Assembly (NCBI RefSeq): GCF_002770725.1
Contig: NZ_NQVN01000001.1
Span: forward strand, 186,001-250,000
Direction of reading: 5' to 3'
DNA from: Pleomorphomonas carboxyditropha
Lineage (GTDB): Bacteria > Pseudomonadota > Alphaproteobacteria > Rhizobiales > Pleomorphomonadaceae
Length of the DNA: 64,000 nucleotides
The notes under the pieces are model-generated. The model was not told the DNA's origin. It was given only the letters and a program-made list of their open reading frames with translations, and did no database searches. Position 1 is the first letter of the stretch. Each line of letters opens with the position of its first letter. Positions 7,202 to 14,667 of the stretch are shown piece by piece. The position numbers and the translations under genes were made by a program.

Positions 7202-7497
7202 GCCGCCCTGAGCCGCCTGACTTCGGCCGCAAGCAGCTCGGCATTCCGCCGAAGATTCTCGTTTTCCGCTGCGAGACGGCGTCTCTCAAGCATCTCGCCG
7301 CGGCCGAACTCGACCGCGTCGACGACCATCCTCGCCAGGTTCTCACGCGACTCTTCGCACGCGGCTTCATAAGCGGCACGTCGCGCGGCAGCGACACGTT
7401 CGATGCGGCCCTGCAACGCGTTCTGAAATGCTGAATAGACCGCGAGCGAAAAGAACGCTGCGGGTGTCGTCATGTCCATGGGGGTTTCGAGACGCAT
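7198..7497 (-). CDS. Coiled-coil phage protein of unknown function
   Basis: The 99-residue product has a short N-terminal region (TTPAAFFSLAVYSAFQNALQ) followed by a long Ala/Arg/Glu-rich helix ending in a clear leucine heptad stretch (RRRLAAENENLRRNAELLAA). GGAG lies 11 bases before the first ATG; Met7 is an alternative start. It is the first gene of a two-gene operon transcribed leftward from the control region at 7498-7763. Function unknown; a small DNA-binding or scaffolding protein is possible. Confidence 0.6.
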   Translation of the reverse strand: MRLETPMDMTTPAAFFSLAVYSAFQNALQGRIERVAAARRAAYEAACEESRENLARMVVDAVEFGRGEMLERRRLAAENENLRRNAELLAAEVRRLRAA

Positions 7498-7590
7498 GAT
7501 GATTCAGTCTCCGTTGCTGAACTACATGTGAGCTCGACGCGACGTAACGTCAAATAATGATCGATCGTTGAGTAAACAGAGTGCGATCGT

Positions 7591-7673
7591 TGTCCGATTT
7601 CTCAATATAAGACATCCTGGATGTCCGAATTTTCAACGTAAGGGGTCTGTTTTGTCCGAATTTTCAACGTAAG
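7591..7673 (+). repeat. Three 21-bp direct repeats with exact 31-bp period
   Basis: Copies start at 7591, 7622 and 7653. The second and third are identical over 21 bases (TGTCCGAATTTTCAACG then TAAG); the first differs at four positions but keeps TGTCCGA. The 31-bp period equals about three helical turns, so a protein bound at each copy would lie on one face of the DNA. The array lies between divergently transcribed genes and about 90 bp before the start at 7764. It is best read as an operator or iteron-like binding region; three copies with 10-bp spacers are not a CRISPR array. Confidence 0.85.
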
Positions 7674-7763
7674 AAATTTGATGCGCAAATCTTTCATGAG
7701 AACCGCCGGCGATCTACGCTCTCATTAAGCACAGGAAAGTAGTGCTGTAGTGGGGAGGTGATC

Positions 7764-8147
7764 ATGGCAGTTTGGGTGGCACCGGGAAACGGGTTCGGAG
7801 AACCGAACATCACGTTGAGACGAGCGAGAATGTGTCGTGATGCTATCGCACGCGGCGAGATTACGCTCAAAGAGATGGCGAACGAGCTGGATGTTGAGTA
7901 TACCCACTTCAAGCGTGAGTTGAATCGGCTTCTGACTGAAGCGGGGGAGCCGCCTGTCGGAGTTGCACCGCGGATCTATAGTCACACGGCCTGGGACTAC
8001 GGTATTCGCGCTGATGCTGTGAAAAAGAGACATTGTTACATCGGCGAGAAGATCGACACGACCGCTCTCTGCAACAAGATCGACGAGTTCCTCCGGGGCG
8101 GCGGTTCGGTCACGCGCATTGAGCGTCAGACGTCGATTGCAGCCTGA
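7764..8147 (+). CDS. Putative phage DNA-binding regulator
   Basis: The ATG at 7764 follows a strong GGGGAGG site; a GTG two codons earlier is less likely. The 127-residue product has a segment (ARMCRDAIARGEITLKEMAN then ELDVEYTHFKRELNRLL) that reads as a helix-turn-helix: the pattern 'ITLKEMANELDVEYTHFKREL' resembles the two DNA-contacting helices of small regulators. The rest includes three cysteines and a basic C-terminus. It lies between two clusters of short direct repeats that share the core TGTCCGA, so it is a candidate for the protein that binds them. No named family is recognised. Confidence 0.55.
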   Translation: MAVWVAPGNGFGEPNITLRRARMCRDAIARGEITLKEMANELDVEYTHFKRELNRLLTEAGEPPVGVAPRIYSHTAWDYGIRADAVKKRHCYIGEKIDTTALCNKIDEFLRGGGSVTRIERQTSIAA

Positions 8148-8264
8148 TTTTTTCGCCGGCGCATTGACCGAAGCATCTGTCGGCGGGAACATGAATATGC
8201 GGCAGGTTTTTCCTCATTCTCTCCTAGCCGCCCGCACGGCGCACGTCATGGCCGCCGATGCCTC

Positions 8265-8298
8265 GCCCCCAGCGCCCTCCCCAAGTTGCGCTGGGGGC
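8265..8298 (+). terminator. GC-rich stem-loop, probable terminator
   Basis: A perfect 11-bp stem (8265-8275 with 8288-8298, GCCCCCAGCGC/GCGCTGGGGGC) with a 12-base loop is followed by CTCCGTTTA, a weak T-tract. It lies about 120 bases after the regulator stop at 8147 and before the second repeat cluster. Confidence 0.65.
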
Positions 8299-8307
8299 CT
8301 CCGTTTA

Positions 8308-8371
8308 TGAAGAATCTGTCCGAGATCGCCCGGTTTGTGAAGTTTTTGTCCAGTGCATGAAGATGCCGTCC
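8308..8371 (+). repeat. Three TGAAG-N5-GTCC direct repeats upstream of the Ros-like gene
   Basis: The motif TGAAG, five variable bases, GTCC occurs at 8308, 8338 and 8358, with spacings of 30 and 20 bp, which are near whole helical turns. The first copy contains TGTCCGA, the core of the repeats at 7591-7673. The array ends about 70 bases before the MucR/Ros gene and is a candidate operator. Confidence 0.65.
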
Positions 8372-8441
8372 GGGCGACAGACGGCTTGCTTAGTTGCGGT
8401 GTTGTAATATTGATTGAGCAACGGGACCGCAGGAGACTCAG

Positions 8442-8876
8442 ATGTCTGAAATTGAAGACGCCGACTACACACTCATTGATCTAGCTGCGACTATCGTAGC
8501 CGCGTATGTCGGCAACAATTCAGTTCCGGTCGCCGAACTTCCGGCGTTGATCGCGTCCGTGCACGCAGCGGTCGCTGGCGTCGCGAATGGCGGAAACTCG
8601 CTGCAGACGATGCCGGAAATCGAGCCGATCCGGCCCGCAGTGCCGATCAAGAAGTCGGTGACCAACGACTTCATCGTCTGCCTTGAGGACGGCAAGAAGT
8701 TCAAGTCGCTCAAGCGGCACCTGCGCACGCACTACGACATGTCGCCGGACGAGTACCGCGCCAAATGGGGTTTGCCGAACGACTACCCCATGGTAGCTCC
8801 GGCATACGCGGAAGCCCGCAGTAACTTGGCCAAGCAGATGGGTCTAGGACAGCAGCGTCGGAAAAGCGGTCGCTAA
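8442..8876 (+). CDS. MucR/Ros family zinc-finger transcriptional regulator
   Basis: The 144-residue product has the Ros/MucR C-terminal half: FIVCLEDGKKFKSLKRHLRT followed by HYDMSPDEYRAKWGLPNDYPMVAPAYA and a basic tail. In Ros the zinc is held by two Cys and two His. Here the second Cys position is Asp (CLEDG), a known variation of MucR-type proteins. The H-L-R-T-H pair is kept. A Shine-Dalgarno AGGAG lies six bases before the ATG. MucR proteins are global regulators in alphaproteobacteria and also bind AT-rich DNA as silencers. A phage-borne copy could control prophage or host surface genes. Confidence 0.9.
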   Translation: MSEIEDADYTLIDLAATIVAAYVGNNSVPVAELPALIASVHAAVAGVANGGNSLQTMPEIEPIRPAVPIKKSVTNDFIVCLEDGKKFKSLKRHLRTHYDMSPDEYRAKWGLPNDYPMVAPAYAEARSNLAKQMGLGQQRRKSGR

Positions 8877-8918
8877 AAGAACGGCAGACGACGAGATCAC
8901 TAAGAGCCAGCAACACTC

Positions 8919-8946
8919 CCCTACGGCAGCTCACTATGCCGTAGGG
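8919..8946 (+). terminator. Stem-loop after the MucR/Ros gene
   Basis: A perfect 10-bp stem (8919-8928 with 8937-8946, CCCTACGGCA/TGCCGTAGGG) with an 8-base loop lies 43 bases after the stop codon. No T-run follows, so it is a probable but weak terminator. Confidence 0.6.
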
Positions 8947-9076
8947 ACCACACCTAGTGAAGTTCGGCAAAAGGGTAGGGGACCTCGGTTTACAGCAGTT
9001 TTGGCATCTATCGCTTGTTTCCGACCTAAACGAACGCCGTTTACAATTTAAGTAGCTGAAAACCAACAATATTCAG

Positions 9077-9126
9077 GCTGACTCTTAATCAGCGGGTCTA
9101 CGGTTCGATCCCGTACGCGCCCACCA
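9077..9126 (+). other. Attachment site: 3' fragment of tRNA-Lys(CTT)
   Basis: The sequence contains a complete anticodon arm (GCTGA, loop CTCTTAA, TCAGC; anticodon CTT). A short variable region follows, then a T arm (TACGG, TTCGATC, CCGTA), the 3' acceptor strand CGCGCCC and ACCA. The 5' acceptor strand (expected GGGCGCG) and the D arm are missing upstream, so it cannot be a working tRNA. A 3' remnant at the edge of a phage region marks the attachment site left when an element integrates into the 3' part of a tRNA gene and rebuilds the intact copy at its other end. From 9127 to about 9302 I see no gene; the translated minus strand of the tRNA remnant gives a misleading short frame. Confidence 0.88.
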
Positions 9127-9302
9127 CTTTTCTGTCATGATTTCAAATAGATAACTGAGTCGCTTGAGAGCGAGCGGTGTTCTCGTGCGCGATTTGATTT
9201 CCGCGTACGTCGCGCACGGCTTCGGTTGCCAGCAATATGTGCAAGATTGTCGAGGGCTTCGGCGAGGCATAGATGCGCTTGCTAAAGCTCAAATATAAGC
9301 CC

Positions 9303-9339
9303 ATCATGAGTTATAGAAGGGAATTCTATAACTCATGAT
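9303..9339 (+). promoter_or_regulatory. Palindrome spanning the fic start codon, probable operator
   Basis: Two perfect 16-bp arms (9303-9318 and 9324-9339, core GAGTTATAGAA/TTCTATAACTC) flank a 5-base spacer GGGAA. The fic ATG (9335) lies inside the right arm and the only Shine-Dalgarno-like bases are in the spacer. It could bind the Fic protein's own C-terminal winged helix, or fold in RNA and hide the start. Confidence 0.8.
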
Positions 9340-10429
9340 CTGGAATTGGCAGCGCGCCGCATGGCCGGATTTCACCTACGAGCCGGCGGCGATGGAGGCG
9401 CTGGAGCGGCAGTTTCTGCTGAATTCCGGTGAATTCATCGGGGCTTACCGGCATATCAGCCCTGACGAGCGGGATATGTTGCGTATCGAGCTTATCAGCG
9501 ACGAAGCGCTGACCACCTCCGAGATCGAAGGCGAATTCCTCGACCGCGACAGCCTGCAAGCGTCCCTCCGCCGGCAATTCGGCCTCGGCGGCGGCGACCG
9601 GACTGTTCCGCTTGCCGAACGGGGCCTCGCCGAGATGATGGTCGACCTTTACCGCGGCTTTGCCGAGCCCCTGACCCACGACCGGCTCCATGCCTGGCAC
9701 CGGATGATCATGGCCGATGCCAGGAGGATCGAGGTGGTCGGCGGCTACCGCACGCACACCGATGCCATGCAGGTCGTTTCCGGCGCGATCGGCAATCTCG
9801 ACATCCACTTCGAAGCGCCTCCCTCCGCCCAGGTGCCGGATCAGATGGAACGGTTCCTTGCGTGGTTCAACGGCGGCGCTTCGACCGTGCTGCCCGCCCT
9901 CACACGCGCCGGAATTGCCCACATCTACTTTGAAAGCATCCATCCCTTCGAGGATGGAAACGGTCGTATCGGCCGCGCCATCTGTGAAAAGGCCCTTGCG
10001 CAGAGCCTGGCGCAGCCCAGCTTGATTGCGCTCGCCTATACCATCTCCCGGCACCGCAAGCGGTACTACGCCATGCTGGAGCGCAGCAACAAGGATATCC
10101 TGATCACCGACTGGCTGGTGTATTTCGGCGAGACGGTCCTGGAAGCCCAGCGGAACACCATGCGGAGGGTCAGCTTCCATATCGCCAAGGCGCATTTTTT
10201 CGGCCGGCTCGGCGGCCAGTTGAACGATCGCCAGCTCAAGGCCATGACCCGGATGTTCCGGGAAGGCGTCGACGGGTTCAAGGGCGGGTTGAGCGCGGAA
10301 AACTATATCAGCATCACCAAGACGTCGCGCGCCACGGCGACCCGCGACCTGCAGGACCTGGTCGAAAAGGGCGCCCTCTCCCGGACCGGCGAGCGGCGCC
10401 ATACGCGCTACCGGTTGCGGCTGGAATAA
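9335..10429 (+). CDS. Fic domain protein with DUF4172 N-terminus and C-terminal winged helix
   Basis: The 364-residue product begins MIWNWQRAAWPDFTYEP, as in DUF4172-Fic proteins. At about residues 55-62 it carries TTSEIEGE, the inhibitory motif TxxxEG, N-terminal to the Fic core, as in class II Fic proteins. The catalytic motif HPFEDGNGRIGR is complete, with the active-site His and the phosphate-binding GNGR. The last 50 residues (ITKTSRATATRDLQDLVEKG then ALSRTGERRHTRYRL) form a winged helix-turn-helix. Fic enzymes transfer AMP to hydroxyl side chains of target proteins. Self-inhibition plus a DNA-binding tail and the palindrome at its start suggest autoregulation. It is the first chromosomal gene after the prophage. 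Confidence 0.9.
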   Translation: MIWNWQRAAWPDFTYEPAAMEALERQFLLNSGEFIGAYRHISPDERDMLRIELISDEALTTSEIEGEFLDRDSLQASLRRQFGLGGGDRTVPLAERGLAEMMVDLYRGFAEPLTHDRLHAWHRMIMADARRIEVVGGYRTHTDAMQVVSGAIGNLDIHFEAPPSAQVPDQMERFLAWFNGGASTVLPALTRAGIAHIYFESIHPFEDGNGRIGRAICEKALAQSLAQPSLIALAYTISRHRKRYYAMLERSNKDILITDWLVYFGETVLEAQRNTMRRVSFHIAKAHFFGRLGGQLNDRQLKAMTRMFREGVDGFKGGLSAENYISITKTSRATATRDLQDLVEKGALSRTGERRHTRYRLRLE

Positions 10430-10517
10430 CCCCTGCCTCACCTCGACATCACGGACAGCGGCCAGGGTGACGAGCGTCCGCGCGATCGAAGTCGGGACCG
10501 TGCGGATCGGCGGCCGG

Positions 10518-13367
10518 TCACTGCAAGGACGGCTTGATTCCGTCGGCGTTGGCCGGGCGGCTCCCTTGAACCAACGCCCGGCCGATGAACTTGCCCGCCT
10601 CGCGCACCCACAATACTGAGCTCGCCACCACGGCACAGAACAGCCAGTCGGCCGCGCCGAGGTTCGTCGTCGAGAAGGCGGCTTGCAGGAACGGGACGTA
10701 GACGACGGCGGCGTGCAGGACGGCCGACAGGCCGACGGCTGCCCACAGCCAGCGGTTCGCGAACAGGCCGACGAAAGCGCTCGTGTGATCGGAGCGGGCG
10801 TTGAAGACGTTGAACAACTGGAACAGGGTCAGCGTCGTGAACGCCATGGTCTGGGCGTAGACGATCGTCCCGCTGCCTTCGATCCAGCCGCCGGGCAGGC
10901 AGGCGTCCAGCACAACGAGCGTACCCGCGGCCATGACGAGCCCGACCAGCAGGATGCCGGCCCACATGGCGGGCGTTATGACGCGCTCGCCGCGCGGGCG
11001 CGGCGGCTGCCGCATGACGCCGGCGTCGGCCGGGTCGACGCCGAGCGCCAGCGCCGGCGCGCCGTCGGTCACCAGGTTGATCCAGAGAATCTGGGTGGCC
11101 AGCAATGGCAGGACGAAGCCGCCGCCGCCGGCCGCCGTCAGGCCGATCGCCTCGGCCAGCAGCACGCCGAAGAACATCGTCATCACTTCGCCGATGTTCG
11201 ACGACAACAGGTAGCGCAGGAATTTGCGGATGTTGGCGTAGATGGCGCGGCCTTCCTCGACCGCCGCGACGATGGATGCGAAATTGTCGTCGGCGAGCAC
11301 GATGTCGGCCGACTGCTTGGAGACGTCGGTTCCGGCGATGCCCATGGCGATGCCGATGTCGGCGGTCTTGAGGGCGGGGGCGTCGTTGACGCCGTCGCCG
11401 GTCATGGCCACCGTCTTGTGGTGGCGCTGCAACGCCTTGACGATGCGCAGCTTGTGCTCGGGGCTGACGCGCGCGAACACCGAGACCTCGCGCACTGTCT
11501 CGTCGAGCGCCTCCTCGCTCATCGCCTCCAGTTCGGCGCCGGTGGCGGCGCGGCCATCGGACAGGCCGAGTTCGGCGGCGATGACGGACGCCGTCACCGG
11601 GTGGTCGCCGGTGATCATGATCGGGCGGATGCCCGCCGCCTTGGCGCGTTCGATCGCCGCCCTGGCTTCGTCGCGCGGCGGGTCGATCATGCCGACCAGG
11701 CCGAGAAAGACCAGATCGCGTTCGATGCCGTCGTCGAAGGCTTCCGTTCCGGCGGTCTCTTCGGGCAGGGTGCGGAAGGCGAGGCCGAGCGTCCGCAGCG
11801 CCTCGCCGGCCAGTTGGTCGTTGAGGGCGGCGATCTCGCCGCGGCGGGCTTCGGACAGCGGTCGCACCTCGTTGCCCGCCAGTTCGTGCGAGCAGCGCTC
11901 GAGCAGCACGTCCGGCGCGCCCTTGGTGAGCACCACGAGGCGCCCAGGCTCGTCGCCGTCGCTGTGAACCGTGCTCATCAGCTTGCGCTCCGAGGAGAAC
12001 GGCACCTCGCCGACGCGTTCGAACCGGGCGTCGAGCGCTTCCCGTTCGAGGCCGGCCTTGCGGGCGGCGACGATCAGCGCCCCTTCGGTGGGGTCGCCCT
12101 GCACCGACCAGCGGCCGTCCCGCTCCACCAGCGCCGCGTTGTTGGCGCGATCGGCGGCCGTCAGGGCCCGCAGCGTCTCGGCAAGCTGGTCGCCGTCCAC
12201 GGCGGCGCCGCCGTCGGCACTGAGTCCACCCTGCGGGTCGTCGCCCGTTCCGCCGAACGTCGCCCGTCCGCTGGCGGTGATGATCACCCGCACCGTCATC
12301 TCGTTCCGCGTGAGGGTGCCGGTCTTGTCGGAGGCGACGACATCGGCCGATCCCAGCGTCTCGACGGCGGCGAGATGGCGGATGATGGCGTGGCGCTTCG
12401 CCATCCGCTGGACGCCGATGGCGAGAACCGCCGTCACGATCGCCGGCAATCCCTCGGGTATGGCGGCCACGGCCAGCGCCACGCCGAGGATCAGGACATC
12501 GAAGATCGCCGAAATCCCATGCACGTTCTCGACCAGCAGGATGGTGGCGATCATGACGACGGCGATCACCACGACGATGGCGCCGAGCAGCCGGCCGACC
12601 TTGTCGAGCTCCCGCTGCAACGGCGTGGTTTCCTCGGGAGCGCCTTCCAGCATGCCGGCGATGCGGCCGATCTGGGTCTGCATGCCGGTCGCCACCACGA
12701 CGGCGCGGCCGCGGCCATAGGTCGCCGCGGTGCCCGAGAAGATCATGTTGCGGCGGTCGCCGAGCGGCACGTCGGATGGAATCGGTGCGACGGCCTTGGT
12801 CACCGGCAGGCTCTCGCCGGTCAGCGGCGCCTCGGCCATCTGCAGCGAGACGGCCTCGATCAGCCGCGCGTCGGCCGGAACGGTGTCGCCTTCCTCGATA
12901 AGGATGATATCGCCGGGGACGATCTCGGTCGCCAGGATGCTCTGGCGCGTGCCGTCGCGCACGACGGTGGCGTGCGCCGCCGACATCTTCTGCAGCGCGG
13001 CGACCGCCTGCTCGGCGCGGGCGTCCTGGATATAGCCCATGGCCGCGTTGAGAAGGACGATGGCGAAGATCGCCATCGCCTCGAAGGGCAGGGCGGAATC
13101 GCGCTCGAAAAGCCAGAGGCCGGCCGATATCAGCGCTGCGACGAGCAGCAGGATCACCAGCACGTTGGCGAACTGCGCCAGGATCTTCTTCCAGGCGGGC
13201 GGCGGGCTTTCGGCGGCAAGAGCGTTGGCGCCGACCCGATCGAGCCGTTGCCGGGCTTGCCGTTGCGTCAGGCCGGATCGTGGGTCGCTGTCCAGCGCGG
13301 CAAGAACGTCGTCGGCGGTCTGCCGGTGAGGCTCGGCCGCCTCGGTTCGAGACATCGTGCTGTCCAT
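10518..13367 (-). CDS. Cation-transporting P-type ATPase, P2A (calcium-like) type
   Basis: All P-type ATPase marks are present: the TGES actuator motif (EAPLTGESLPV), the phosphorylation site DKTGTLT, the hinge MTGDGVNDAPALK and ten predicted membrane helices. In helix 4 it has PEGLPA and in helix 6 NLVTDGAPALALG, the ion-site pattern of SERCA/PMR1-like calcium pumps. The N-terminal cation ATPase domain (HRQTADDVLAALDSD...) is present. The start chosen is ATG at 13367, five bases after GGAAGG; the frame continues upstream without such a site. Length is 949 residues, normal for the family. The role is export of Ca2+ or a related divalent cation at the cytoplasmic membrane; the substrate is inferred. 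Confidence 0.9.
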   Translation of the reverse strand: MDSTMSRTEAAEPHRQTADDVLAALDSDPRSGLTQRQARQRLDRVGANALAAESPPPAWKKILAQFANVLVILLLVAALISAGLWLFERDSALPFEAMAIFAIVLLNAAMGYIQDARAEQAVAALQKMSAAHATVVRDGTRQSILATEIVPGDIILIEEGDTVPADARLIEAVSLQMAEAPLTGESLPVTKAVAPIPSDVPLGDRRNMIFSGTAATYGRGRAVVVATGMQTQIGRIAGMLEGAPEETTPLQRELDKVGRLLGAIVVVIAVVMIATILLVENVHGISAIFDVLILGVALAVAAIPEGLPAIVTAVLAIGVQRMAKRHAIIRHLAAVETLGSADVVASDKTGTLTRNEMTVRVIITASGRATFGGTGDDPQGGLSADGGAAVDGDQLAETLRALTAADRANNAALVERDGRWSVQGDPTEGALIVAARKAGLEREALDARFERVGEVPFSSERKLMSTVHSDGDEPGRLVVLTKGAPDVLLERCSHELAGNEVRPLSEARRGEIAALNDQLAGEALRTLGLAFRTLPEETAGTEAFDDGIERDLVFLGLVGMIDPPRDEARAAIERAKAAGIRPIMITGDHPVTASVIAAELGLSDGRAATGAELEAMSEEALDETVREVSVFARVSPEHKLRIVKALQRHHKTVAMTGDGVNDAPALKTADIGIAMGIAGTDVSKQSADIVLADDNFASIVAAVEEGRAIYANIRKFLRYLLSSNIGEVMTMFFGVLLAEAIGLTAAGGGGFVLPLLATQILWINLVTDGAPALALGVDPADAGVMRQPPRPRGERVITPAMWAGILLVGLVMAAGTLVVLDACLPGGWIEGSGTIVYAQTMAFTTLTLFQLFNVFNARSDHTSAFVGLFANRWLWAAVGLSAVLHAAVVYVPFLQAAFSTTNLGAADWLFCAVVASSVLWVREAGKFIGRALVQGSRPANADGIKPSLQ

Positions 13368-13573
13368 CACAACCTTCCGATCTGGCCCGGCGGTTTCGCC
13401 GAGGCGGGAGATTTTGAGCATTGCTCCTGGTATCATGGGGATATGGCCGGTGACGGCGCCGGTTTCCAGAGGACCGCGAACTCAATCCCGCGCCGCATCT
13501 TTTCCGCGTGGCCGCGAACTTCAGCGGTGCCGGAAGGGTTATGATGGCGCGGGGGCATCACAGGAGATTCACG

Positions 13574-14059
13574 ATGCGGCTACGTCCGATCCTCTTCACC
13601 CTGGCCCTTGTCGCGCCGGCCGCCGACGCTGTCGCCCAGGAGGCGATGGACCTCACGGTTCTGCCGCAGGCCTGCCGGGCCGCCATGACGTTCGCCGATC
13701 ATGGGATGTCGCAAGCGGACTTGCCCGGCGACGCGGCGAAGGCGCACCACGCCATGCCGGGCATGGACGCGACCAGGCCGGCCGGCGATACGGCCACCGG
13801 CGGCGCGCCGGAGGAAACGGCGGCGGCGCTCGATCGCATGCATGCGCCGATGATGGCGGCGGCCAGGATCGCCGACCCCGACCTCGCCTTCAATTGCGGC
13901 ATGCTGGTCCACCATCAGGGGGCGATCGACATGGCGCGGATCGAGCTCAAATACGGCAAGGATCCGGCGAGCCGAAAGATGGCCGAGGCGATCATCGAGG
14001 CGCAGACCAGGGAGATCACCGAGATGTCGGCGCGCATCGAGACGATGACCAAGCAATAG
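13574..14059 (+). CDS. DUF305 exported protein
   Basis: The start chosen is the ATG at 13574 (AGGAG nine bases upstream); an earlier in-frame start would bury the signal peptide. Residues 1-22 (MRLRPILFTLALVAPAADAV) form a signal peptide ending AVAQ. The mature part carries the DUF305 core: HAPMMAAARIADPDLAFNCG then MLVHHQGAIDMARIELKYGK and EIIEAQTREI-like helices, rich in His and Met. DUF305 proteins are periplasmic four-helix bundles often found beside metal-resistance genes; their chemistry is not settled. It is divergent from the P-type ATPase. Confidence 0.85.
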   Translation: MRLRPILFTLALVAPAADAVAQEAMDLTVLPQACRAAMTFADHGMSQADLPGDAAKAHHAMPGMDATRPAGDTATGGAPEETAAALDRMHAPMMAAARIADPDLAFNCGMLVHHQGAIDMARIELKYGKDPASRKMAEAIIEAQTREITEMSARIETMTKQ

Positions 14060-14081
14060 ACGGGCATCGGCGCCAAAGGCG

Positions 14082-14110
14082 CGACGGCCGGTGGCTACCA
14101 CCGGCCGTCG
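14082..14110. terminator. Stem-loop between convergent DUF305 and DUF411 genes
   Basis: A perfect 13-bp stem (14082-14094 with 14098-14110, core GACGGCCGGTGG) with a 3-base loop lies in the 60-bp gap between the two convergent stop codons. It could end transcription from both sides; no clear T-run is present. Confidence 0.7.
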
Positions 14111-14119
14111 TCGTGTTGG

Positions 14120-14575
14120 TCAGCCGCGATCGGGTTCGACGGTGGCGAAGACGCGGGTAGCGCCGTCCTTGCCGATCAGCAGTACGTCGAACGGCTCGGC
14201 ATCGGCGTCGGCGCCCATGCCGGGCGAGCCGAGCGGCATGCCGGGCGCGGCGAGGCCGACGGCGTCCGGCTTCTCGGCGAGCAGCCGGTCGACCAGGGCG
14301 GCCGGCACGTGGCCCTCGATGGCATAGCCGCCGACCACGGCGGTGTGGCAGGAGGCGGCGTCCTCGGGAATGCCGAGCTGTGTCTTCCTGGCGGTGATGG
14401 CGTCGTAGTCGAGCTCGCTGGCGTTGACCGTGTAGCCGGCCGCCTGCATGTGGGCGATCCACTCGTGGCAGCACATGCAGCCTTCGTTGAGCACGACGTC
14501 GACCGTCTGCCCGGCGGCGCCGGCCAGCGAGGTGGAGGCGGCGAGGAGGGCAATGGCGAGGAGATGGGATTTCAT
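14120..14575 (-). CDS. DUF411 exported metal-associated protein
   Basis: The 151-residue product has a signal peptide (MKSHLLAIALLAASTSLAGA). The DUF411 core follows: VVLNEGCMCCHEWIAHMQAA with a CxCC motif, then ELDYDAITARKTQLGIP, SCHTAVVGGYAIEGHVPAA and APGMPLGSPGM. The conserved Cys, His and Met residues suggest copper binding; family members lie in copper and silver resistance clusters. The start at 14575 leaves the signal peptide intact. It is transcribed with the Cys-rich gene upstream (92-bp gap). Confidence 0.88.
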   Translation of the reverse strand: MKSHLLAIALLAASTSLAGAAGQTVDVVLNEGCMCCHEWIAHMQAAGYTVNASELDYDAITARKTQLGIPEDAASCHTAVVGGYAIEGHVPAALVDRLLAEKPDAVGLAAPGMPLGSPGMGADADAEPFDVLLIGKDGATRVFATVEPDRG

Positions 14576-14667
14576 GGATTTTGCCTGTGATGGTGTCCGG
14601 CTGGCCGCGGCGCATCTGGGCACCGGCGGGGGCGGAACGGATTGAGGAAGTCGATGGAGATGGCCGT

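Larger units (their letters stand above)
1..9126. mobile_element. Right end of an integrated prophage
   Basis: This stretch is clearly more AT-rich than the chromosome to its right and is full of short, overlapping genes of phage type. They include a T5 A1-like protein, a complete lysis cassette, a solitary methyltransferase, an immunity-like membrane protein and small regulators. It ends in a 3' fragment of a tRNA-Lys gene that lacks its 5' half, as expected at one end of an element integrated into the 3' end of a tRNA. No integrase or structural genes are visible, so most of the element lies left of position 1. The tRNA fragment defines the right border; the left border is outside the window. 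No integration experiment supports this; it is inferred from gene content and the tRNA fragment. Confidence 0.85.

Noticed and set aside
7591-7673. CRISPR array
   Set aside because: There are only three repeats with 10-bp spacers, and no cas genes nearby; the spacing fits operator sites instead.
8119-8310. 63-codon plus-strand frame
   Set aside because: It contains the GC-rich terminator hairpin at 8265-8298 and has no recognisable content or good ribosome site.
9077-9126. A complete, functional tRNA-Lys gene
   Set aside because: The 5' acceptor strand and D arm are absent upstream, so only the 3' part exists.
9085-9270. Minus-strand reading frame of 61 codons ending in WWARTGSNRRPAD
   Set aside because: Its C-terminal part is the reverse translation of the tRNA-Lys remnant, a well-known artefact; it has no ribosome site.
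9326-10636. A 436-codon minus-strand frame opposite fic
   Set aside because: Codon pattern and composition are those of an antisense shadow, and the plus strand encodes a complete Fic protein.
10683-13544. A 953-codon plus-strand frame opposite the P-type ATPase
   Set aside because: It is a GC-rich shadow of the ATPase gene; the product is low-complexity His/Asp/Gly/Arg sequence without any domain.
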